Shown: in pieces, positions 1 through 5,802 of the stretch
Position numbering within the stretch: position 1 is the stretch's first letter
Layout of the letters: each line of letters starts with the position of its first letter
Source: JBBECJ01 sp041751795
GTDB taxonomy: Bacteria > Chloroflexota > Chloroflexia > Thermomicrobiales > CFX8
Length of the DNA stretch: 7,659 nucleotides
Assembly (NCBI GenBank): GCA_041751795.1
Contig: JBGSWU010000253.1
Location: 1-7,659, forward strand
Reading direction: 5' to 3'
The notes under the pieces: model-generated
What the model was told of the DNA's origin: nothing
Seen by the model: the letters and a program-made list of their open reading frames with translations, nothing else
Database searches by the model: none
Program-made: the position numbers and the translations under genes

Positions 1-642
1 ACGCGAGGGAGTAATCCTGGGTCGCAGGCATGGGAGCGTAGTAACCATACCGGCGGCTCTGCCTGGTGGGGACACTGTCAGGCCTGGGCGGCGGCATCGG
101 TGCTGGAGCCGGAACCGAAAGCAGTGACGAAGGAAGGCATCCAGTTTCGTCAGGATGATGTCGAAGGGATGCTGATCGAGACGTACACTTCACCTGCGTA
201 CCGTATGTGGGGGCTGGAATGCAATGGCTGTGCGGAAGGCAGCCCAGCCTATCGTGATGTGACGCCAGCTGTGTTCGATTCGGTTATGCGCGAGCAGATG
301 GGCGAGAAACGCAACAATGTCGTTCTCGACATGGATCCAGGCACGCCAGTCTGGAACTATCCCGCCTACGCATACGATCGCAGTTCGGTCGTCTACCGTG
401 GCGTCGAGACGGTGACGATGCGCGTTACGATTTCGGTTCCGCGAGTCAATATCAGTGGAAATGATCCTGACACGGTGACCTACACGTACACGCTTCGCGA
501 CGGTACCGACGGCCAGTGGATCGATGGTAGCGTCACTGATCATCCAGATTTTCTGTGGGTCATCAATGGCCGCACAGGCTCGGGTGGCAGCAATGCGAAT
601 CCCAAGGTGCTGTACAGCATTGTCAAGGAGATCGCTCGCTGA
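1..642 (+). CDS. Transglutaminase-elicitor-like (GP42 type) protein, 5' end missing
   Basis: The reading frame is open from the first base of the window to the TGA at 640-642, so 213 residues of the C-terminal part are visible and the start lies upstream. A GTG at 100 is unlikely to be the start, because well-conserved sequence precedes it. The segment WWGHCQAWAAAS (64-99) has a Cys nucleophile context (Cys codon 76-78) and is followed by EPEP. Further on come RDVTPAVFD, VVLDMDPG and VWNYPAYAYD (349-378). From memory, this order matches bacterial members of the transglutaminase-elicitor family (Cys site, DVxxxxFH, acidic strand, VWNQP). The family's oomycete founder GP42 is a papain-fold, protein cross-linking enzyme that carries the plant-recognised Pep-13 peptide (VWNQPVRGFKVYE). 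The position where I expect the family's FH histidine is Asp here (277-279). The gene overlaps the next one at TGATG. Substrate and activity are unknown, and another papain-like cysteine enzyme is possible. Confidence 0.68.
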   Translation, partial: TRGSNPGSQAWERSNHTGGSAWWGHCQAWAAASVLEPEPKAVTKEGIQFRQDDVEGMLIETYTSPAYRMWGLECNGCAEGSPAYRDVTPAVFDSVMREQMGEKRNNVVLDMDPGTPVWNYPAYAYDRSSVVYRGVETVTMRVTISVPRVNISGNDPDTVTYTYTLRDGTDGQWIDGSVTDHPDFLWVINGRTGSGGSNANPKVLYSIVKEIAR

Positions 643-1313
643 TGCGGGCGATCGTTCCACGGCAGCGACTGGTTGAGGCGAATTATCTGATTGCGTCACT
701 GCTCGTTGCTATTGTGCTGACAGGAGCGTGCGGTGGTGACGAAGTGGCAGTCCATTCATCAACTGAGACCACATCAAATGCCGAAAGTCCGGCTGCAATA
801 CCGGCGTCGACGCCGCTGCCAGGCCCGAGCGAGGGCAATCCGTTTCGTGGCTCGGCGCAAGTCGCTGATGCAATGGGCGATGTTGACGGCACTGGTGATG
901 GTCCGCCCGGCATTGATCTAGTCGGAGCGCGGGTGGTCTCGTCGGAAAGGCAGTTGGTTTTCATCTGGTACACGGCGGTCCGCGCAGCGACGAGTGTCGA
1001 CGCGGCTGCAACGGCGTCGTGGAAGATCGAGTTGGCGAACGGAGATACTCCGGCCTACGACGTGACGTTTCAGGTTAGCGGTAAGGAATGGGACATCCTT
1101 ATCCTCGATCGCGAAACGAACGAGGAAACGAAGCACCGGATCGGTAGTATTTACAACGACCGTCTTGACGTGCCATATCCGGCGAACAAGCTCGACAAGT
1201 TGCAGCCGACCTTCTCATGGACGGCGAGTAGCCACTTCGTCGACGCATCAGGCGCATCCTGGACCGATCGTACCCCGGACGATGGCAGTATGCTGGCGTA
1301 TCCGAGTTCGTGA
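642..1313 (+). CDS. Predicted lipoprotein with C-terminal beta-rich domain
   Basis: This is a 223-residue protein. The ATG at 642 overlaps the preceding stop (TGATG), with AAGGAG at 625-630 eleven bases upstream, so translational coupling is likely. The frame is open further upstream, but only within the previous gene. The N-terminus has Arg at positions 2, 7 and 9, a hydrophobic stretch (about residues 15-27) and LTGAC with Cys30. This suggests a type II signal peptide, although the lipobox is not ideal because Thr is at -3. A Ser/Thr/Pro-rich linker (about 35-66) leads to a domain of roughly 155 residues. That domain begins with an Asp/Gly-rich segment (GDVDGTGDGPPGIDLVGARV), which recalls surface beta-sandwich domains. 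I recognise no family with certainty. The inferred role is an outer-face partner or anchor related to the upstream transglutaminase-like protein. It is followed by a strong hairpin. Confidence 0.8.
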   Translation: MRAIVPRQRLVEANYLIASLLVAIVLTGACGGDEVAVHSSTETTSNAESPAAIPASTPLPGPSEGNPFRGSAQVADAMGDVDGTGDGPPGIDLVGARVVSSERQLVFIWYTAVRAATSVDAAATASWKIELANGDTPAYDVTFQVSGKEWDILILDRETNEETKHRIGSIYNDRLDVPYPANKLDKLQPTFSWTASSHFVDASGASWTDRTPDDGSMLAYPSS

Positions 1314-1346
1314 CGGTTCCATCGGTCTGATTCGTACATCGCACCT

Positions 1347-1393
1347 ACATGATGAAGCAGGGCGGCCCATTGGGTCGCCCTGCTTCATCATGT
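1347..1393 (+). terminator. Long perfect hairpin, probable terminator
   Basis: The arms 1347-1364 and 1376-1393 are perfectly complementary over 18 bases. The 11-base centre can add a G.U pair and three G-C pairs (GCCCATTGGGT), leaving a 3-base loop. It lies 33 bases after the lipoprotein stop, where a terminator is expected. No real U-tract follows (CCAGGTTTCTCTGTCT), so it is not a textbook intrinsic terminator and may instead protect the 3' end. Confidence 0.7.
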
Positions 1394-1473
1394 CCAGGTT
1401 TCTCTGTCTGCGTTGATCTCCCTTTCGACTAATCTGGCACAAACGCTCGCGTTCACATCGTTCGAGTGAATGA

Positions 1474-1493
1474 GGGGCAGCTATTGCTGCCCC
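1474..1493 (+). other. GC-rich hairpin in the leader of the phage-like genes
   Basis: GGGGCAGC (1474-1481) and GCTGCCCC (1486-1493) form a perfect 8-bp stem around a TATT loop. It lies about 40 bases before the start of the adaptor-like gene and has no U-tract after it. It could be a second terminator or a leader structure. It also argues against translation starting at the ATG at 1470. No convincing -35/-10 promoter is visible in 1394-1532. Confidence 0.5.
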
Positions 1494-1520
1494 GTCGTGC
1501 GACCCCGAAGCGTGAATGAG

Positions 1521-1526
1521 AGGAGG
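1521..1526 (+). promoter_or_regulatory. Ribosome binding site setting the start at 1533
   Basis: AGGAGG is six bases before the GTG at 1533. The longer in-frame ATG at 1470 has no such site and would put the 1474-1493 hairpin inside the coding sequence. The ATG at 1542 is a weaker alternative. Confidence 0.8.
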
Positions 1527-1532
1527 TCAGCC

Positions 1533-2114
1533 GTGGCGACGATGGCCGGGCTGCGCTCGCGGGTGCGAACGAGGCTTGAAGAAGTGGTCGCTGCCGTCTG
1601 GTCGGACGCGGAGCTCGACGAGTGCGTGACTGGCGCGCTCGAAAAGTATGCGGGGCAGTTTCCGATCGAGGTCATCACGACCGCTATCGTTGCCGATGGC
1701 GCGACGACGACGACTTCCCCTGCGGGGCTCCGGGGGATACAGCGGGTCCTCCTGGTTAATGGGGCGGTCGTGCCACGTCGCCGTGGGCCGAACGGGGCGA
1801 CGGCGGGAGAGGCTCAGTCCTGGGAGGTCTATGCCGGACTGATCCATTTCAGTCAGCCGCTGAACGCTCAGACGCTGACGATCTGGCATTCAGCGAGCGC
1901 GACGATTGACGATCTGCCGGTCGATGACGAGGGCCTGATCGTCCTCGGTGCGGTGGCTCAGGCGCTTGAGGCTCGTGCGATCCAGGATTTCAAACGTGGT
2001 GGACCGTTCTCAACATCCAGCGACGGCGTCATCGCCTTCGCGCGCGACGAATACGAACGTGCGCTTGCCCGCCGATCGCGACGGATGCGGAGCGGCGCTG
2101 TCGCGATCTCGTGA
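1533..2114 (+). CDS. Phage head-tail adaptor-like protein
   Basis: This 193-residue protein starts at a GTG placed by a strong AGGAGG site. The N-terminal pattern LRSRVRTRLEEVVAAVWSDAELDECVTGALEKY (residues 7-39) begins with a basic amphipathic helix. It continues with WSDAELD (residues 23-29) and another helix, typical of the small adaptor or connector proteins that dock tails onto phage portals. A middle beta-rich part (IQRVLLVNG ... WEVYAGLIHFSQPL) and a C-terminal helical part (DDEGLIVLGAVAQALEARA) fit proteins of the same kind. In a virion it would join the portal ring. Neither portal nor capsid genes are seen next to it here; the upstream neighbour is a lipoprotein gene behind a terminator-like hairpin. 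Family assignment is by pattern only and is moderately confident. Whether the protein still builds particles cannot be judged. Confidence 0.7.
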   Translation: MATMAGLRSRVRTRLEEVVAAVWSDAELDECVTGALEKYAGQFPIEVITTAIVADGATTTTSPAGLRGIQRVLLVNGAVVPRRRGPNGATAGEAQSWEVYAGLIHFSQPLNAQTLTIWHSASATIDDLPVDDEGLIVLGAVAQALEARAIQDFKRGGPFSTSSDGVIAFARDEYERALARRSRRMRSGAVAIS

Positions 2115-2198
2115 GGATGAGGTGTCTGCATCTTTCTACCAACGTAGATTCGGGATGGAACAGACGACTTCGTCCGTCGCGTCGAGCTACCGCCTAGC

Positions 2199-2340
2199 CC
2201 TGTCATTCTGAGCCGCAGCGAAGAATCTCCCTGCTTTCACCGAACGGTCGCGCCCATCGGTGGGGCCGCGTGACTGTACTACCTGACGAACATCTGGAGT
2301 AGACACTGAGAGATTCTTCGCTACCGCTCAGAATGACAGG
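2199..2340. mobile_element. MITE-like element with 31-bp terminal inverted repeats
   Basis: The left arm (2199-2229) and right arm (2310-2340) are inverted copies that match at 29 of 31 positions. The outer ends read CCTGTCATTCTGAG and CTCAGAATGACAGG. About 80 bases lie between them, and no coding sequence is visible. The ends resemble the TGTCATTCTGAGC...GCGAAGAATCT intergenic repeat that I recall from Chloroflexota and other environmental bacteria. The size and the lack of a gene fit a non-autonomous miniature element, or a paired REP-like repeat. I see no clear target-site duplication at the flanks. It separates two phage-like genes, and its right end supplies a spurious in-frame ATG at 2333. 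Confidence 0.72.
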
Positions 2341-2344
2341 CTCC

Positions 2345-2353
2345 AGGAAGGGA
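2345..2353 (+). promoter_or_regulatory. Ribosome binding site setting the start at 2360
   Basis: AGGAAGGGA lies just outside the inverted-repeat element and ends six bases before the ATG at 2360. The in-frame ATG at 2333 is inside the repeat arm and has no such site. Confidence 0.7.
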
Positions 2354-2359
2354 ACGTCG

Positions 2360-4126
2360 ATGTCTGACTGGGACGTGACGCTGGATGGCGTCGACTACAT
2401 GCTGGTGCCGGGGAGCTACCGGGTGGCCAGCGATGCGGTGGAGGAAGCGCGGACCGAGCGGCAAAGGCTGTCCGGTTTTGCGTCGGGTCTGAACCACGCT
2501 GTGGCTGTTAATGGAGGAGGGTTACTGAGCGGTCATCGGGTGTGGCCCGCGCCGTGGCCACTGCTCAGTGGCGGGATTGGTCCTGCTCCGGCTGGGCAGG
2601 CGGTGAGCGGTCTGGTCGGTGTTGGCGAGCCGAAACTGACGGCCAGTGACCGGGACTGGCTCTTCATCGTGGCTGGGACGGGCGTTTATCGCTGGAACCG
2701 GGATGTTGTGAGCGCGCCGGTCAACCGGAAGACGCTGTCGGCTGCCGGGACATGCATCGTGCGGGTGGCGAACGGTCTTTACATTGGTCATGGCGCGACC
2801 GCCGATGTGTCGCGCTACGACGACGCGACGAACACGCTGACGGCGTCGGCGCTTGGTGCGGGCGTGAAGGCGTCGATGCTGGGAACATTCAGCCGGGGAA
2901 TTGTTCTTGTCGCGCCGTCGTTCCCGATGACGCTGCACCTCTACTATGGAAACAGCTTGACGTACAAGCGATCGTGGGCACTGGATGGAAACATCCTCGG
3001 GTTTGCTCAACTCGGCGACAGGATGATCGTCGCGACCGACGCAGGGCTCTACGTCCTGTCAGGCGAGTGGTACCAGGACGTCGATCCCCCGGCGCCGCCC
3101 GAGACGCTGCGGCTGACGAGTTGGGGCACGCTGTCGGGCCAATTGCAGGACAACGACGATTTCGAGTGGATGATCGTCTATCAGGGTCGGCTGTGCGCCT
3201 GGGTTGGTAAGCAGGTTGTCCAACTTGATGAGTCGCGTGGTATCTGGCAGCCATCGGGTCTGGAGGGTGGCCAGTCTCACGGTGCGGCGGTTGTCAACGG
3301 CTGGTTGTTCGTGTCGCTGACGCCACGGTCGGCATCGACGACGTACCAGCTCTGGGGCTTTAACGGGTCAGGCTGGTGGCTGCTCGATGAGGTAAGTGGG
3401 ACGAACACGTTGCTGTCACCGACTGCTGACGGGGAGGGACAACTCGTCGCCTTCACGTCGTCAAGTGGCGCGATGACGGCCTGGGACGTCGCTGACCGGC
3501 TAACGGCATTGACGCTCGCCAGCCCATTCACCGTAACGACTTCGATGTTTGATGGGGGTGACGCTGACCGGCCAAGTCATTGGCGGCGAGTTGGGATTGA
3601 GTTGGCTCGGATGGACGGGCAGGAGGTTGGAAACTGGTCCGCTGGAATCGAATACTCGACCGATGGCGGGACGACGTGGGTGAGCGCAGGGAGTGCCGTT
3701 GCCGTTATGAGTGAACGGGCAAGCGTGTCCTACCCGCTCGATGTCGAAAGCAGGGGGTTGCAATTGCGGATCAGCCTGGAACGAACGTCCGGGCTACCGC
3801 CATTCATCACGACGATCTGGGCCGAACATGAAACGCTCGATGACAGTGCTCGTCGCCGACGTTGGCAGTTCAGGATCCAGGCGCGTTTCCGTGGGATCAA
3901 TCGATCGGGTGCGCTCGATGCTCGAACCGGCCAGCAGATACGCGCTGGCCTCTGGTCACTCTGGGAACAGGCAACGACGTGCTCGTTCCGTGACGTGGAT
4001 TTCGTCGCGACAGCGATCGAACGTGATGTTCGGATCGCGGCGATCAGGGAGGAATGGCCGAAGCCAGCCAGCGTCAATGACGTCGGCGCTTTCTCGGAGA
4101 TTGAGATGACGTTGGTCGAACAGTGA
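2360..4126 (+). CDS. Large phage virion/tail-like protein, probable beta-propeller
   Basis: This is a 588-residue protein without a signal peptide. After about 50 residues rich in charged amino acids come successive beta-strand clusters with a recurring look: WLFIVAGTGVYRWN, GLYIGHGATADVSRYD, DRMIVATDAGLYVLSG, GRLCAWVGKQVVQLDE, GWLFVSLTPR and GQLVAFTSSSGAMTAWDV. I infer a degenerate propeller over about residues 90-390. A second beta-sandwich-like part follows (AGIEYSTDGGTTWVSAG). The C-terminus, about residues 495-588, contains WQFRIQARFRGINRSG, FRDVDFVATAIERDVRIAAIREEWP and a final EIEMTLVEQ, a pattern I associate with tail-structure proteins. Position between an adaptor-like gene and a lysis pair supports a virion role, possibly tail or host recognition. 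No precise family is recognised. A cytoplasmic or extracellular non-phage propeller cannot be excluded. Confidence 0.65.
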   Translation: MSDWDVTLDGVDYMLVPGSYRVASDAVEEARTERQRLSGFASGLNHAVAVNGGGLLSGHRVWPAPWPLLSGGIGPAPAGQAVSGLVGVGEPKLTASDRDWLFIVAGTGVYRWNRDVVSAPVNRKTLSAAGTCIVRVANGLYIGHGATADVSRYDDATNTLTASALGAGVKASMLGTFSRGIVLVAPSFPMTLHLYYGNSLTYKRSWALDGNILGFAQLGDRMIVATDAGLYVLSGEWYQDVDPPAPPETLRLTSWGTLSGQLQDNDDFEWMIVYQGRLCAWVGKQVVQLDESRGIWQPSGLEGGQSHGAAVVNGWLFVSLTPRSASTTYQLWGFNGSGWWLLDEVSGTNTLLSPTADGEGQLVAFTSSSGAMTAWDVADRLTALTLASPFTVTTSMFDGGDADRPSHWRRVGIELARMDGQEVGNWSAGIEYSTDGGTTWVSAGSAVAVMSERASVSYPLDVESRGLQLRISLERTSGLPPFITTIWAEHETLDDSARRRRWQFRIQARFRGINRSGALDARTGQQIRAGLWSLWEQATTCSFRDVDFVATAIERDVRIAAIREEWPKPASVNDVGAFSEIEMTLVEQ

Positions 4127-4154
4127 ACTACTCAGCGTGTGAGGTACGTGTGGT

Positions 4155-5549
4155 GTGGGATCGGTGGACGTGCTGTTGTCGAAGGTCCCAGGCGTGGGAA
4201 TGCCGTGGAGGGATGATCTCGTGGAAGCGGTGACAACGGAATCGCTCTTCGTCGCTCCTGCGCGAATCAGCCGGTCAACGTTTGCGGGAGTATTGCTCGC
4301 GGCAGGGTCGCCGTGGGCAGCGCGGGGAGGCGAGATCTACGACACGATTGCTGGCGGTAGTCATGACCCCGGCGTCTGGCTGGCGATCTGCGCTGAGGAG
4401 CATTCCTACGGAATGAACCGCGACTCCGTCCTCTGGCGAAATGACACGCGTAGCTGGACGAATGCCCGGACCGTCCGTGATCCGGAGATAACGGGATGGG
4501 AGATCATCCGTGATGCCGTCCGGCGTTCCGACTACGTCCGTTATGCTGACGTGCTCGATTCCGTGCGTGATGGCCTCTACCGAATCAGTGATCCAACCTA
4601 TCGCTACGTCCGTGAAGGTCGGAAAACGATCGGCTCGGTCTTCGCGATCTGGACTGAAGGTGATGGCGCACGCTACGCAGCGAGTGTCGTCCGACGACTC
4701 AACGACTGGATACGCGCTGAAGCGCAGACGCCATATGCCGGCGTTATTAGCGGACTGATCGATATCCGAACGCTGCTGGCGCGACGCGATGCGAACTCTG
4801 GCGTCCCTGCCGGACCGTTCGAGCGACGGCCGGTGGGAGATAAGCGTGGAGTCGTCATCCATTATTCCGGGCCACCAGTCACCCGCCGGAGCGAGACGCT
4901 GGCGGTTCTTCAATCGGAAGCCCGCTACCATGTCGATAAGGACTGGTCACGAGCCGGTGACCCTCCCGTGCGTGGGGATGGCCTGATGTACCACGTCGCG
5001 ATCGGCGATGATGGGGCGGCATATCTTTGCCGCGACCTCGAAGCCGTCCTCTGGCATTGTGGCGCCTGGCCGCAGAATGCGCTGGCCCTCTCGATTCACG
5101 TCCCGATCGGTGGCGATCAACGGGCGACGGCTGCCCAGGTTGGAACGCTTCGCCGCGTTGTCGACGACTGGCGACAGTCAACGCGAACGCCGTGCGACGA
5201 GGTCTGGGGACATCAGGAACTGCAACCAACGAGTTGCCCTGGCACGCTGATGGCCGACTTTGTTCGCCCTTATCGAGCGGCGAATGACACTATTGGTGAG
5301 GGCCAGTGGTTCAGCGAGACCAACTGTTATGTCGGTGGGGCGTTCTGGGCCTACTGGCGGGATCGCGGAGGTTTGCCGATCTTCGGCTACCCGCTCACGA
5401 ACGAACGAGTTGATGATGGCCTGACGGTCCAATACTTCGAACGCGCCGTGTTCGAGTGGCATCCAGCCAACCCTGTTCCGTACAAGGTCCTTCTGCGCCG
5501 CCTTGGTGCGGACGCACTCGCCGTGAAAACGAAAGAGGTGGCATCGTGA
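4155..5549 (+). CDS. Three-part endolysin: lysozyme/glucosaminidase-like, Amidase_2, LGFP-like
   Basis: This 464-residue peptidoglycan hydrolase has no signal peptide. The GTG start at 4155 is nine bases after GAGGT (4141-4145), and an in-frame stop at 4140 blocks any longer form. Residues about 35-190 resemble glucosaminidase/lysozyme-like domains, with AEEHSYG (Glu81/Glu82 as candidate acid), then RNDTRSWTNART. Residues about 220-375 are an Amidase_2 (N-acetylmuramoyl-L-alanine amidase) domain. Its expected zinc ligands are His236 (VVIHYSG), His353 (VWGHQE) and Cys361 (TSCPG), with Tyr279 (MYHV) as the family's catalytic tyrosine. Residues about 390-455 carry GGLPIFGYP and VQYFERAVFEWHP, an LGFP-like wall-binding module. 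Such an enzyme would cut both glycan strands and stem peptides. Lack of an export signal and the overlapping holin-like gene fit phage lysis. All key amidase residues are present, so activity is likely. Confidence 0.88.
   Translation: MGSVDVLLSKVPGVGMPWRDDLVEAVTTESLFVAPARISRSTFAGVLLAAGSPWAARGGEIYDTIAGGSHDPGVWLAICAEEHSYGMNRDSVLWRNDTRSWTNARTVRDPEITGWEIIRDAVRRSDYVRYADVLDSVRDGLYRISDPTYRYVREGRKTIGSVFAIWTEGDGARYAASVVRRLNDWIRAEAQTPYAGVISGLIDIRTLLARRDANSGVPAGPFERRPVGDKRGVVIHYSGPPVTRRSETLAVLQSEARYHVDKDWSRAGDPPVRGDGLMYHVAIGDDGAAYLCRDLEAVLWHCGAWPQNALALSIHVPIGGDQRATAAQVGTLRRVVDDWRQSTRTPCDEVWGHQELQPTSCPGTLMADFVRPYRAANDTIGEGQWFSETNCYVGGAFWAYWRDRGGLPIFGYPLTNERVDDGLTVQYFERAVFEWHPANPVPYKVLLRRLGADALAVKTKEVAS
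5535..5541 (+). promoter_or_regulatory. Ribosome binding site setting the start at 5546
   Basis: GAGGTGG lies within the last codons of the endolysin gene, four bases before the GTG at 5546 (seven from AGAGG). It rules out longer readings of this frame that run deep into the endolysin gene. Confidence 0.65.
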
Positions 5550-5800
5550 CCGAACTGGATCTGTTCGTATACAGCCTGGTGTTGCCGTTGACGATCGCCG
5601 TCGTCCAGGTGCTGAAAGAAGCGGCTTTGCCAACGCGCTACGCTGGACTGGCTGCGCTGGCGACGGGCATCGTTGCCGGTCTGCTCGTTCGACTTTCCGG
5701 AATCGGAGCCGGGCCCTTGGCGCTGGCCGCGCTGACTGGCGCTATTGCTGGCTTGTCGGCAGCGGGTGTCTGGTCCGGTGCGCAGGCGTTGCGGGAGTGA
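5546..5800 (+). CDS. Small holin-like membrane protein
   Basis: This 84-residue protein starts at a GTG that overlaps the endolysin stop (GTGA, 5546-5549). It has an N-terminal hydrophobic helix (about residues 6-21, FVYSLVLPLTIAVVQV). After a short polar turn (KEAALPTRY) come two further hydrophobic stretches (about residues 30-48 and 53-75), which are Ala/Gly/Leu-rich. Two or three membrane passes, small size and overlap with an endolysin gene fit a phage holin, which forms the membrane lesion that lets a signal-less endolysin reach the wall. The LPTRYAGLAAL segment is of a kind often seen in small holins. No strict family motif exists, so the call rests on topology and neighbourhood. The gene ends two bases before the convergent stop of the HD-GYP gene, with no terminator in between. 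Confidence 0.75.
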   Translation: MTELDLFVYSLVLPLTIAVVQVLKEAALPTRYAGLAALATGIVAGLLVRLSGIGAGPLALAALTGAIAGLSAAGVWSGAQALRE

Positions 5801-5802
5801 GC

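Noticed and set aside
555..641. Longer start for the lipoprotein gene at the ATG at 555
   Set aside because: It would overlap the upstream gene by 88 bases and bury the signal peptide; the ATG at 642 has a binding site and places the signal at the N-terminus.
190..699. Minus-strand open frame opposite the transglutaminase-like gene
   Set aside because: It is rich in Arg/His/Asp with no recognisable motif, and the plus strand carries family-like motifs there.
1466..1520. GTGAATGAG occurring twice (1466-1474 and 1512-1520)
   Set aside because: Nine bases repeated twice near ribosome binding purines can arise by chance; not enough to call an operator.
1470..1532. Longer start for the adaptor-like gene at the ATG at 1470
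   Set aside because: No ribosome binding site, and the extension would translate through a hairpin; AGGAGG clearly serves the GTG at 1533.
2333..2359. ATG at 2333 as start of the virion-like protein
   Set aside because: It is created by the end of the inverted-repeat element and lacks a binding site; the ATG at 2360 has one.
4275..4931. 218-residue minus-strand open frame inside the endolysin gene
   Set aside because: It is opposite clear catalytic domains on the plus strand and shows no motif or export signal.
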